A DNA stretch of 64,000 nt, taken from positions 1-64,000 of the forward strand of contig NZ_ABLD01000022.1 in NCBI RefSeq assembly GCF_000172415.1, given 5' to 3'. The notes under the pieces are model-generated. The model searched no databases, was not told the origin of the DNA, and worked only from the letters and a program-made list of their open reading frames with translations. Below, piece after piece: positions 29,544 through 37,957 of this stretch. Numbering within the stretch: the first letter of the stretch is position 1; each line of letters starts with the position of its first letter. The position numbers and the translations under genes are program-made. Source of the stretch: Paraburkholderia graminis C4D1M. GTDB taxonomy: Bacteria; Pseudomonadota; Gammaproteobacteria; Burkholderiales; Burkholderiaceae.

Positions 29544-32500
29544 ATGCAAACCACCGACAACGCGACGACCCGGTATGAGGGATCACCGACTGGCCAGGCT
29601 TTCGGCCAGGCACAAGGCGCCCAGGCGCTCGCGCCGCAAGCGACGTACGCCGACTACAAGGTGATCCGCCGCAACGGCAGCGTGGTGTCGTTCGAGCCGT
29701 CGAAGATCGCCATCGCCGTGACGAAGGCATTCCTCGCTGTCAACGGTGGTCAGGGCGCGGCATCCGCACGCGTGCGCGAACTGGTCGAGCAACTCACGCA
29801 GAACGTGGTGCGCGCGCTGGTGCGCAGCCGTCCGAACGGCGGCACGTTCCATATCGAAGACATTCAGGATCAGGTCGAACTCGCGCTGATGCGCGGCGGC
29901 GAGCACAACGTCGCGCGTGCTTACGTGCTGTATCGCGAGAAGCGCACCCAGGCGCGCGGTCACGACGAACAGGTGGCCGGCAGCACGCCGGGCCTCACCG
30001 TTACCGACAACGGCGTGTCGCGTCCGCTCGACATGGCTGCGCTGCGCGGCATCATCGAGTCCGCTTGCGCGAACCTGGGCGACGCCGTGAGCGCCGAGCC
30101 GATCGTCGCTGAAACGGTCAAGAATCTGTACGACGGCGTGCCGATGAGCCAGGTCTACGACTCGGCGATCCTGGCCGCTCGCACGATGATCGAAAAGGAC
30201 CCGGCTTACAGCCAGGTCACCGCGCGCATTCTGCTGCACACGATCCGCCGCGAGATTCTCGAAGAAGAAGTCACGCAAGCCGAAATGGGCGAGCGTTACG
30301 CCGAGTACTTCCCGCAGTTCATCAAGCGCGGCGTGCAAGCCGAGTTGCTCGACGACAAGCTGCTGCAGTTCGACCTGAAGCGTCTGGGCGCCGCGCTCGA
30401 TAACAACCGCGACCTGCAGTTCGGCTACCTCGGTCTGCAAACGCTGTACGACCGCTACTTCCTGCATCACGACGGCGTGCGTATCGAAATGCCCCAGGCA
30501 TTCTTTATGCGTGTCGCAATGGGCCTGTCGCTGAACGAGATCGACCGTGAAGCGCGCGCGATCGAGTTTTACAACGTGCTGTCGAGCTTCGACTTCATGT
30601 CGTCCACGCCGACGCTGTTCAACTCGGGCACGCGCCGCTCACAACTGTCGTCGTGCTACCTGACCACGGTCGACGACGACCTCGACGGCATCTACGAAGC
30701 GCTGAAGGAAAACGCGCTGCTCTCGAAGTTCGCCGGCGGTCTCGGCAACGACTGGACGCGTGTGCGTGCGCTCGGCTCGCACATCAAGGGCACCAATGGC
30801 AAGTCGCAAGGCGTCGTGCCGTTCCTGAAGGTGGTGAATGACACGGCCGTCGCCGTGAACCAGGGCGGCAAGCGCAAGGGCGCGGTGTGCGCGTACCTGG
30901 AAACGTGGCACCTCGACATCGAAGAATTCCTGGAGCTGCGCAAGAACACCGGCGACGACCGTCGCCGCACGCACGACATGAACACGGCGAACTGGATTCC
31001 CGACCTGTTCATGAAGCGCGTGATGGAAGGCGGCGACTGGACGCTGTTCTCGCCGTCCACCTGCCCGGATCTGCACGACAAGTTCGGCGCCGAGTTCGAA
31101 GCGGCTTACACGGCTTACGAAGACAAGGTCGCGCGCGGCGAGATCAAGCTCTTCAAGAAGGTTCCGGCGGCGCAACTGTGGCGCAAGATGCTCGGCATGC
31201 TGTTCGAAACCGGCCATCCGTGGATCACGTTCAAGGACCCGTGCAATGTGCGCTCGCCGCAACAGCACGTCGGCGTCGTCCACTCGTCGAACCTGTGCAC
31301 CGAAATCACGCTGAACACGAGCGACGCTGAAATCGCCGTCTGCAACCTGGGCTCGGTGAACCTCGTCGCGCATCTGAAGGAACAGGCCGACGGCACGCTC
31401 GTGCTCGACCACGACAAGCTCAAGCGCACCGTCAGCGTCGCGATGCGCATGCTCGACAACGTGATCGACATCAACTACTACGCAGTCGCCAAGGCGCGTA
31501 ACTCGAACCTGAAGCATCGTCCGGTCGGCATGGGCATCATGGGCTTCCAGGACTGCCTGCATCTGCTGCGCACGCCGTACGCGTCGGAAGAAGCGGTGAA
31601 GTTCGCCGACACGTCGATGGAAGCGGTCTGCTACTACGCTTACTACGCGTCGACGGAACTGGCGCAGGAGCGCGGCCGTTACTCGAGCTATCGCGGCTCG
31701 CTGTGGGATCGCGGCATTCTTCCGCAAGACTCGGTCAAGCTGCTGGCCGACGCGCGCGGCGGCTATGTCGAAGTCGATTCGAGCGAGTCGATGGACTGGA
31801 CCGAACTGCGTCAGCGCATCGCCACCTACGGCATGCGCAACTCGAACTGCATCGCGATCGCGCCGACCGCGACCATCTCGAACATCATCGGCGTGTCGGC
31901 CTGCATCGAGCCGACGTTCCAGAACCTGTATGTGAAGTCGAACCTGTCGGGCGAATTCACGGTGGTCAACGACTACCTGGTGCGCGACCTGAAGGCCCGT
32001 GGTCTGTGGGACGAAGTGATGGTCGCCGACCTGAAGTACTTCGACGGCACGCTCTCGCGCATCGACCGCATTCCGGCGGACCTCCGCGCGATCTACGCGA
32101 CCGCGTTCGAAGTCGATCCGAAGTGGCTGGTCGAAGCGGCGTCGCGTCGTCAGAAGTGGATCGACCAGGCGCAGTCGCTGAACATCTACATGGGTGGCGC
32201 ATCGGGTAAGAAGCTCGACGAGATCTACAAGCTCGCATGGGTGCGCGGTCTGAAGACCACGTACTACCTGCGCACGATGGCGGCCACGCACGTCGAGAAG
32301 TCGACGGTCGCTCACGGCGCGTTGAACGCAGTGAGCTCGGGCGGCGGCGAAGGTGCGGGCGGTGCCGGTGGTGTCGGCGGCGGCGCGGCAGGCGGCTTCG
32401 GCGTGAGCGGCGGTGCGGGTGTCGGCGGTTTCCAGGCAACGGCGGCAGCGCCGGCAGTTGCAGTGGAAGCAGCGCCCGAAGCGGACGGTCCCGTGTGCAT

Positions 32501-32549
32501 GATGCGTCCGGGCGATCCTGGCTTCGACGAGTGCGAGGCTTGCCAGTAA
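29544..32549 (+). CDS. nrdA: Ribonucleoside-diphosphate reductase class Ia, alpha subunit
   Basis: The large subunit that reduces NDPs to dNDPs. ATG 29544 with AGGAG 8 bases upstream gives 1001 residues; a TTG two codons earlier is not needed. An ATP-cone allosteric domain lies at about 36-130 (YKVIRRNGSVVSFEPSKIAI). The catalytic barrel has the redox Cys in SSCYLTTVDDD (about 371), the radical Cys in SSNLCTEITLN (about 585) and its partner in AVCNLGSVNL (about 600). The C-terminus is unusual: after TVAHGALNAVSSGGG comes a ~40-residue Gly-rich then Ala-rich linker before the reducible tail DECEACQ with its CxxC pair. Its partner nrdB is downstream, separated by a 715-base gap. Confidence 0.97.
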   Translation: MQTTDNATTRYEGSPTGQAFGQAQGAQALAPQATYADYKVIRRNGSVVSFEPSKIAIAVTKAFLAVNGGQGAASARVRELVEQLTQNVVRALVRSRPNGGTFHIEDIQDQVELALMRGGEHNVARAYVLYREKRTQARGHDEQVAGSTPGLTVTDNGVSRPLDMAALRGIIESACANLGDAVSAEPIVAETVKNLYDGVPMSQVYDSAILAARTMIEKDPAYSQVTARILLHTIRREILEEEVTQAEMGERYAEYFPQFIKRGVQAELLDDKLLQFDLKRLGAALDNNRDLQFGYLGLQTLYDRYFLHHDGVRIEMPQAFFMRVAMGLSLNEIDREARAIEFYNVLSSFDFMSSTPTLFNSGTRRSQLSSCYLTTVDDDLDGIYEALKENALLSKFAGGLGNDWTRVRALGSHIKGTNGKSQGVVPFLKVVNDTAVAVNQGGKRKGAVCAYLETWHLDIEEFLELRKNTGDDRRRTHDMNTANWIPDLFMKRVMEGGDWTLFSPSTCPDLHDKFGAEFEAAYTAYEDKVARGEIKLFKKVPAAQLWRKMLGMLFETGHPWITFKDPCNVRSPQQHVGVVHSSNLCTEITLNTSDAEIAVCNLGSVNLVAHLKEQADGTLVLDHDKLKRTVSVAMRMLDNVIDINYYAVAKARNSNLKHRPVGMGIMGFQDCLHLLRTPYASEEAVKFADTSMEAVCYYAYYASTELAQERGRYSSYRGSLWDRGILPQDSVKLLADARGGYVEVDSSESMDWTELRQRIATYGMRNSNCIAIAPTATISNIIGVSACIEPTFQNLYVKSNLSGEFTVVNDYLVRDLKARGLWDEVMVADLKYFDGTLSRIDRIPADLRAIYATAFEVDPKWLVEAASRRQKWIDQAQSLNIYMGGASGKKLDEIYKLAWVRGLKTTYYLRTMAATHVEKSTVAHGALNAVSSGGGEGAGGAGGVGGGAAGGFGVSGGAGVGGFQATAAAPAVAVEAAPEADGPVCMMRPGDPGFDECEACQ

Positions 32550-32860
32550 GCGGCAAGAGCGAGCAGTAGAAGCAGGCAGTCGCAGTGAGTGGTACGAGTA
32601 AGCAGGTTCGTTGTTTGCTGGAGCGTTCTAGGTAATGACCCGCATGCAGCGATCGACGAACCTGATAGAGATGAAGCAGAGATAAGCCGACGAGCGGCGC
32701 GGCAGCAAGGTGGATGAAGTCGAAGGCCGCACCGCTCATCGTCGGACCGTTGCAAAGTGAAGTAGAGAAGCAACGAGTCGGCATGTCACGAAGCGCGCAA
32801 GACGACACCGACTGCAAGACCCGCCGCTTCAATCGCCGCTTCACCAACGCTTCAATCAAC

Positions 32861-32912
32861 GCAGCGACGCAGCGATGAAATGATGCAGCGATGAAACGAC
32901 GCAGCGAACAAC
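32861..32912 (+). repeat. 16-bp tandem repeat in the nrdA-nrdB spacer
   Basis: GCAGCGATGAAATGAT (32869-32884), GCAGCGATGAAACGAC (32885-32900) and a decayed third unit GCAGCGAACAAC (32901-32912), preceded by a half unit GCAGCGAC (32861-32868). Confidence 0.85.
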
Positions 32913-32984
32913 GCAACCGGCCACATGCATCGCGCGACATCGCATTGAACTTCATCTCGCTAGCGCGGACGAACCCGCAACGCG

Positions 32985-33008
32985 CATCGAAGTGCACATC
33001 GAAGTGCA
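32985..33008 (+). repeat. Perfect 12-bp tandem duplication in the nrdA-nrdB spacer
   Basis: CATCGAAGTGCA occurs twice without a gap at 32985-32996 and 32997-33008. Confidence 0.9.
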
Positions 33009-33264
33009 GTACACAGCAACCGCACTCCGCAATACAGATAGATAGAGCAGCGAAACGTCGCTCGGACACGTTGCTCTTCGAGCTCGCGAAGCACCTCGAC
33101 GACACAGCTTGAAGTCGCATCACTCAAGGCAACGTTCACAGTCTGTTGAACAAAGTGTTGTATGAACGTAGCAACGCGAATCGAAAACAGGATTTTTCGC
33201 AAGCGGACTCTTTTATCGCTCGTGAAAAGATGGTACAAACCGTTCTAAATTGATGGTGACATTT

Positions 33265-34497
33265 ATGCTCAACTGGGATGACGAGATCACTGCCGTAACT
33301 CCCTCGAGCGCTACGCAACAGAACGTGTTGCGCAACGCTGCGGGATCGGCTGTCGGTTCGCAAGTCGAAACGCGTTCCGCTCCTCATGCTCCCTCGGCTT
33401 CAGACATCTTCGCGAACGACATCGCTGTCGCTCCCGCTGCTAACGTTGCTCGTGCTGCTGGAACGGCTGCCGTTTCCGAAGCGCGGGTGAATGTCGCCGA
33501 CAAGCGCATCATCAACGGCCAGACCGACGTCAATCAGTTGGTGCCGTTCAAATACAAGTGGGCCTGGGAAAAGTATCTGGCTGGTTGCGCCAACCACTGG
33601 ATGCCACAAGAAGTGAACATGTCGCGCGACATCGCCCTGTGGAAAGACCCGAACGGTCTGACCGAAGACGAGCGCCGCGTCGTCAAGCGCAACCTGGGCT
33701 TCTTCGTGACGGCCGATTCCCTCGCCGCCAACAATATCGTGCTGGGCACCTACCGCCATATCACGGCGCCCGAATGCCGCCAGTTCCTGCTGCGCCAGGC
33801 GTTCGAAGAGGCGATCCACACGCACGCATACCAGTACATCGTCGAATCGCTGGGTCTGGACGAAGGCGAAATCTTCAACGCGTATCACGAGGTTCCCTCG
33901 ATCCGCGCGAAAGACGAGTTCCTGATTCCGTACATCAATGTGCTGACCGATCCGGGCTTCAAGACCGGCACGCTCGAGACAGACCAGACTCTGCTTCGCT
34001 CGCTGATCGTGTTCGCCTGTGTGATGGAAGGCCTCTTCTTCTACGTCGGCTTTACGCAAATCCTGGCGCTTGGCCGCCAGAACAAGATGACCGGCGCGGC
34101 GGAACAGTATCAGTACATCCTGCGCGACGAGTCGATGCACTGCAACTTCGGCATCGACCTGATCAACCAGATCAAACTCGAAAACCCGCAACTCTGGACG
34201 GCTGAGTTCCGCGCGGAAATCCGCGAGATCTTCCAGCAAGCGGTCGAACTCGAATATCGTTACGCGGAAGACACGATGCCGCGCGGGGTGCTCGGCCTCA
34301 ATGCGTCGATGTTCAAGAGCTATCTGCGCTTCATCTGCAACCGCCGTTGCCAGCAGATCGGTCTCGATCCGCTGTACCCGAACGAGGAAAACCCGTTCCC
34401 GTGGATGAGCGAGATGATCGACCTGAAGAAGGAACGCAACTTCTTCGAGACGCGTGTGATCGAATATCAGACTGGCGGCGCGCTGACCTGGGAGTGA
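33265..34497 (+). CDS. nrdB: Ribonucleoside-diphosphate reductase class Ia, beta subunit
   Basis: The small subunit carrying the diiron-tyrosyl radical. ATG 33265 (MLNWDDEITAV) gives 410 residues; ATG 33253 and a GTG at 33256 are in-frame alternatives. Metal ligands and radical Tyr are all present: Asp in TADSLAANN, EAIHTHAYQY (Glu, His and the radical Tyr in E-x2-H-x3-Y), Glu in VMEGLFFY, and RDESMHCNFG (Glu, His). This argues for an ordinary class Ia, not a Tyr-less class Ic, protein. The first ~75 residues are Ala/Ser/Val-rich and look disordered before VADKRIINGQTDVNQLVPF. The C-terminal GGALTWE docks in NrdA. Confidence 0.96.
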   Translation: MLNWDDEITAVTPSSATQQNVLRNAAGSAVGSQVETRSAPHAPSASDIFANDIAVAPAANVARAAGTAAVSEARVNVADKRIINGQTDVNQLVPFKYKWAWEKYLAGCANHWMPQEVNMSRDIALWKDPNGLTEDERRVVKRNLGFFVTADSLAANNIVLGTYRHITAPECRQFLLRQAFEEAIHTHAYQYIVESLGLDEGEIFNAYHEVPSIRAKDEFLIPYINVLTDPGFKTGTLETDQTLLRSLIVFACVMEGLFFYVGFTQILALGRQNKMTGAAEQYQYILRDESMHCNFGIDLINQIKLENPQLWTAEFRAEIREIFQQAVELEYRYAEDTMPRGVLGLNASMFKSYLRFICNRRCQQIGLDPLYPNEENPFPWMSEMIDLKKERNFFETRVIEYQTGGALTWE

Positions 34498-34938
34498 TCC
34501 GGGTTCGTACCGCGATGTATTCATCGATGGGGATGCCGTGGCTTCGGCTGCGGCGATTATGTTTAGGAGCTGAACCGCCTGATGCAAAGCGTGCCTCGTG
34601 CGCCGCGTGCCTTCGCGGCCCACAAACATGACCGGCACTTTGCGAACCCTTCAGTGGGATGGGCAAACTTCCCCCCGGAAAAAGCCGTCGGCGGTATCGC
34701 CGTCGGCTCGATCAAGCAATTGCCGGCGTTGATTTCCAACGCCGATGACATTTGGCGCGCGGTGCCTTGCGGCACGGCGCGCCTTACCGCATTCATTAGC
34801 GTAAGCGCGCGGCACCTGCGTACGCCGATGAATAGCCCGCTTCGTAGCGCGCGCCCTGAGAAGCGTCCGCGGGAAGCGGGTTTTGACGAAGGGTGTAGTT
34901 TGAACTGACTCTCATCTGAAAACCTGAAGGAGAAAATG
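34498..34938 (+). other. Intergenic region nrdB to H1-like gene
   Basis: No supported gene; a 108-codon open frame at 34582-34908 has no Shine-Dalgarno sequence and no recognisable family. It contains one strong hairpin (34754-34783) and, at the end, the AAGGAG ribosome site of the H1-like gene. Confidence 0.5.
34754..34783 (+). terminator. Possible terminator-like hairpin after nrdB
   Basis: GGCGCGCGGTGCC (34754-34766), loop TTGC, GGCACGGCGCGCC (34771-34783), with one mismatch. Only two Ts follow, so it is a strong hairpin but a poor intrinsic terminator. Confidence 0.35.
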
Positions 34939-35586
34939 ATGGCAACTGCAAAGAAAGCCGCCGCTAAGAAGCCTGCAGCAAAGAAGGTCGCAGCAAAGAA
35001 GGCAGCTCCGGCGAAGAAGGCCGCACCGGCCAAGAAGGTAGCAGCGAAGAAGGCTGCTCCGGCTAAGAAGGTAGCGGCGAAGAAGGCAGCGCCGGCGAAG
35101 AAGGTAGCAGCGAAGAAGGCTGCGCCGGCCAAGAAGACCGCAGCGAAGAAAGCAGCACCGGCCAAGAAGGTAGCAGCGAAGAAGGCAGCGCCGGCGAAGA
35201 AGGCTGCAGCGAAGAAGGCTGCACCGGCGAAGAAGGCGACTGCGAAGAAGGCAGCGCCGGCCAAGAAGGCCGCTGCGAAGAAGGCCGCGCCTGCGAAGAA
35301 GGCTGCTGCGAAGAAAGCCGCGCCTGCCAAGAAGGCTGCTGCGAAGAAGGCTGCGCCTGCGAAGAAGGCTGCTGCTAAAAAGGCTGCGCCTGCCAAGAAG
35401 GCTGCTCCTGCGAAGAAGGCCGCTGCTGCTCCCGCGAAGAAGGCCGCGCCTGCGAAGAAGGCTGTTGCCAAGAAGGCTGCACCTGCACCCGCTGCGACTT
35501 CCGTTTCGAGCGCACCGGCAGCAACGGTGAAGACCGCGCTGAACCCGGCAGCAGCATGGCCGTTCCCGACGGGCAGCCGTCCGTAA
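34939..35586 (+). CDS. Histone H1-like DNA-binding protein (lysine/alanine/proline repeats)
   Basis: A 215-residue, extremely basic low-complexity protein made almost wholly of AAKKAAPAKK-type repeats from residue 5 to about 185. A non-repetitive tail follows (AATSVSSAPAATVKTALNPA then AWPFPTGSRP). It resembles eukaryotic H1 C-terminal tails and bacterial HctB/AlgP-like proteins, and probably binds or condenses DNA. Two adjacent ATGs occur at 34936 and 34939; AAGGAG at 34927-34932 gives a proper 6-base spacing only for the second, so MATAKK is chosen. The nearby nrdAB genes may be coincidental. Repeat number is likely to vary between strains. Confidence 0.88.
   Translation: MATAKKAAAKKPAAKKVAAKKAAPAKKAAPAKKVAAKKAAPAKKVAAKKAAPAKKVAAKKAAPAKKTAAKKAAPAKKVAAKKAAPAKKAAAKKAAPAKKATAKKAAPAKKAAAKKAAPAKKAAAKKAAPAKKAAAKKAAPAKKAAAKKAAPAKKAAPAKKAAAAPAKKAAPAKKAVAKKAAPAPAATSVSSAPAATVKTALNPAAAWPFPTGSRP
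34950..35480 (+). repeat. Coding tandem repeats in the H1-like gene
   Basis: Imperfect repeats built on GCAGCGAAGAAG-GCTGCGCCG-GCCAAGAAG-like units encode AAKKAAPAKK. Third-codon positions differ between units, so the repeats are old and not freshly expanded. Confidence 0.85.
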
Positions 35587-35683
35587 TCGGGCTGTTCAGC
35601 GGTAGCAGTACTTCGACGCATCGCATGATGTGTCGATGATCGAGTAGCGCTTCACACAGTCTCGCGAGCGCTACTCGGTCAGG

Positions 35684-35717
35684 ATCCCGTTGCCGGTTTC
35701 GGCGACGGGATTTTTTT
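35684..35717 (+). terminator. Intrinsic terminator after the H1-like gene
   Basis: ATCCCGTTGCCG (35684-35695), loop GTTT, CGGCGACGGGAT (35700-35711) with one wobble pair, then a T-run to 35717. Confidence 0.88.
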
Positions 35718-35845
35718 CGTCCGTACGAGTCGATACAAACGGAAGCAGCATGAATTCGCAGGCGAAAAAAAACGCATGCACAGGGGAGGGCATGCGTGTG
35801 AGGTCGATGCGGCCGCATGAAGCTGGCCGCTCGAGAGGGGAAAGC

Positions 35846-36322
35846 TTAGTGCGTGACGCGCGTGACGCCGCCGCTGGAAAGCAGCCGGACGCGGTCGCCG
35901 GCGCGGAAAATCTCGCCGGTTGAGCTTTGCGTGATCGCGCGAATGTCGCCGTTATCGAGCCGCACGGTAATTTCCAGACCGTCGCGCACGGCCACCCGGT
36001 TCTCGACCGAGTTGCCCGCCACCGCACCCGCCAGACCGCCAATAATGCCGGTGACGATCGAGCCCGTGCCGCCGCCGATAGTGCTGCCGGCCACCGCGCC
36101 GAGCGCGCCGCCGCCGATCGCACCGAGGCCGCTCGGCTGACCGTTGTTCGAGCTGATCTTGACGGCGCGCACGCTGTCGACCATGCCCATGCGGACCGTT
36201 TCCTCGCGCTGCGCCTGCGACGCGGTGTAGACGTCGGCGGAACTGCTGTTATACGCACACCCCGACATGGCCAGCGAACCGGCGATCAAGGCGGCCACTA
36301 TCAGGCGACTCGTTGTTCTCAT
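35846..36322 (-). CDS. Glycine-zipper outer-membrane lipoprotein (SlyB/17-kDa antigen-like)
   Basis: A 158-residue predicted lipoprotein. The signal peptide MRTTSRLIVAALIAGSLAMSGC carries lipobox MSGC with lipidated Cys22. Residues about 65-105 form a glycine zipper (GLGAIGGGALGAVAGSTIGG, then GTGSIVTGIIGGLAGAVAGN), typical of SlyB and Rickettsia 17-kDa antigen proteins. The C-terminal ~50 residues form a small beta domain (LEITVRLDNGDIRAITQSS). Probably inserted in the outer membrane with a structural role. It lies 25 bases after the PfkB gene and is the last member of the minus-strand series. Confidence 0.9.
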   Translation of the reverse strand: MRTTSRLIVAALIAGSLAMSGCAYNSSSADVYTASQAQREETVRMGMVDSVRAVKISSNNGQPSGLGAIGGGALGAVAGSTIGGGTGSIVTGIIGGLAGAVAGNSVENRVAVRDGLEITVRLDNGDIRAITQSSTGEIFRAGDRVRLLSSGGVTRVTH

Positions 36323-36347
36323 TCCCTAACTCCAATAGCTTTCGGTA

Positions 36348-37286
36348 TTACGGCAGGTCGTACCCGAACGCCTGCTTGAACCGTTCGTTGATCTGCGCCC
36401 GGGTGGGCGCGTAATTTTGCGGACCCTGCTGTTCGATCTTCAGTGCGCCCATGAGGCTCGCGAGACGGCCCGTGGTCGCCCAGCCAAGCTTCTTTTCGAT
36501 GCCGTACAGCAAGCCGCCGCGAAACGCGTCGCCGCATCCTGTCGGGTCGAGCACCTGCTGTGCCTTGACGGCGGGAATGTCTTCGACGCCGCCCGCATGA
36601 TGAATCTGCGCACCGTGTTCGCCGAGCGTGACGATGAGCGCTTCGACCTTGCCGGCGATCTCCTCGATCGACCAACCCGTCTTGTTGCTCACAAGTTTGG
36701 CTTCGTAATCGTTGACAGCTACATAGGTCGCAAGTTCAATCATGCGCCGCAGTGCAGCACCGTCGAAGAGCGGCAGTCCTTGGCCCGGATCGAAGATAAA
36801 CGGCACGCCCGCTGCGGCAAGATGCTCGGCGTGCTGGATCATGCCGTCGTAGCCGTCCGGCGCGACGATGCCGAGCGTGATGTCCTTCGCTTCGTCCGCG
36901 CGGTTCAGATGCGACTGCATCATCGCGCCCGGATGGAACGCGGTGATCTGGTTGTTCTCGAGGTCGGTGGTGATCATCGCCTGCGCCGAATAGGTGCCCG
37001 GCACGACCAGCACGTTTTCCGTCGACAGCCCGAGCTGCCTGAAGCGGTCCATGTAAAGCTGCGCGTCGACCTCGCCGAGCGTGCCCATGATGCGCGCGTC
37101 GCCGCCGAGCAGATTCAGCGAATAGGCGATGTTGCCCGCGCAGCCGCCGAACTCGCGGCGCATCGTCGGCACCAGAAAACTCACGTTCAGGATGTGGACC
37201 TGCTCCGGCAGGATGTGCTCCCGGAACCGGCCTTCGAAAGTCATGATGTTGTCGTAGGCGAGCGAGCCGCAAATCAGCGTAGCCAA
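36348..37286 (-). CDS. PfkB-family carbohydrate/nucleoside kinase (adenosine kinase-like)
   Basis: A 312-residue ribokinase-fold kinase. The N-terminal signature FGGCAGNIAYSLNLLGG and the C-terminal signature DPTGCGDAFRGGLLYG (catalytic Asp in GCGD) are both intact. The MTTD-like ITTDLENNQITAFHPGAM lid segment and overall pattern resemble bacterial adenosine kinase-like members more than fructokinases, but the substrate is not certain. It lies between tpx and the lipoprotein gene. Confidence 0.85.
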   Translation of the reverse strand: MATLICGSLAYDNIMTFEGRFREHILPEQVHILNVSFLVPTMRREFGGCAGNIAYSLNLLGGDARIMGTLGEVDAQLYMDRFRQLGLSTENVLVVPGTYSAQAMITTDLENNQITAFHPGAMMQSHLNRADEAKDITLGIVAPDGYDGMIQHAEHLAAAGVPFIFDPGQGLPLFDGAALRRMIELATYVAVNDYEAKLVSNKTGWSIEEIAGKVEALIVTLGEHGAQIHHAGGVEDIPAVKAQQVLDPTGCGDAFRGGLLYGIEKKLGWATTGRLASLMGALKIEQQGPQNYAPTRAQINERFKQAFGYDLP

Positions 37287-37338
37287 GGCGAGCGTTCCTG
37301 TAAAAAAAGAATGAAGAAATCGGGGTGACGATGTGAAA

Positions 37339-37361
37339 GCGCCGCGCGTGGAGCGCGGCGC
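37339..37361 (-). terminator. Hairpin after tpx
   Basis: GCGCCGCGC (37339-37347) and GCGCGGCGC (37353-37361) form a perfect 9-bp stem just past the tpx stop. On the minus strand it is followed by TTTCACAT, a weak U-tract. Confidence 0.45.
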
Positions 37362-37383
37362 CGGAGTCTGCTACGCCGAGGTT

Positions 37384-37884
37384 TTACTTCAGCGCGGCGA
37401 GTGCTGCGTCGTAGTTCGGTTCGTTCTTGATCTCGCTGACCAGTTCCGAGTGAACGACCTTGTCGTTCTCGTCGATCACGACGACGGCGCGCGCGGTGAG
37501 GCCCGTCAACGGACCGCTGGTGACGTCGACGCCGTACGCCTGCGCGAAGTCATGGCCGCGGAACGTCGAGGCCGTCACGACGTTCTCGATGCCTTCGGTC
37601 GTGCAAAAGCGCGACGCCGCAAACGGCAGATCGCCCGACACGACGATCACGGCCGTGTTGCTGAGCTTCGCGGCGGCTTCGTTGAACTTGCGGGTGGACG
37701 TCGCGCAGGTCGGCGTGTCGAGGCTCGGGACGATGTTCAGCACCTTGCGCTTGCCCGCGAAATCGGCGAGCGACAACGGCTTCAAATCCTTGCCGACCAG
37801 CGAGAAAGCGGGCGCGGTCTGGCCGGCCGACGGAAAGCTGCCGGCTACTTCGATCGGGTTACCGCCCAGCGTGACTTGACTCAT
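37384..37884 (-). CDS. tpx: Thiol peroxidase Tpx
   Basis: An atypical 2-Cys peroxiredoxin that reduces alkyl hydroperoxides with thioredoxin. The 166-residue product has SLDTPTCATSTRKFN (peroxidatic Cys about 60) and ASRFCTTEGIENV (resolving Cys about 94), the exact Tpx spacing, plus the N-terminal MSQVTLGGNPIEVAG hairpin. The gene has its own 73-base upstream gap. Confidence 0.97.
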   Translation of the reverse strand: MSQVTLGGNPIEVAGSFPSAGQTAPAFSLVGKDLKPLSLADFAGKRKVLNIVPSLDTPTCATSTRKFNEAAAKLSNTAVIVVSGDLPFAASRFCTTEGIENVVTASTFRGHDFAQAYGVDVTSGPLTGLTARAVVVIDENDKVVHSELVSEIKNEPNYDAALAALK

Positions 37885-37957
37885 GTTGTTGTGCTCCGAA
37901 AGTTCGTCTGTGACGACGGTGAGCGCGCCCGAATCGAGCCGGACGCGCGGGGATGCG

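Larger units (their letters stand above)
32550..33264 (+). other. Long repeat-bearing spacer between nrdA and nrdB
   Basis: No convincing gene is present: the short frames here lack Shine-Dalgarno sequences and family-like composition. It contains runs of CGCTTCA/CAACGC-type words and two tandem repeats listed separately. No clear promoter or terminator was found, so read-through from nrdA is possible. nrdB translation begins at the A+T-richer 3' end. Confidence 0.6.

Noticed and set aside
32891..33112. Short frames in the nrdA-nrdB spacer as possible small genes
   Set aside because: No ribosome site or conserved composition; they run through tandem repeats, so I list the region as a spacer.
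34582..34908. A 108-codon frame between nrdB and the H1-like gene
   Set aside because: No Shine-Dalgarno sequence, no recognisable family, and it crosses a strong hairpin.
34950..35480. A possible CRISPR array or satellite in the regularly repeating stretch
   Set aside because: The repeats are in-frame codons for AAKKAAPAKK with synonymous variation and no unique spacers; this is the H1-like gene.
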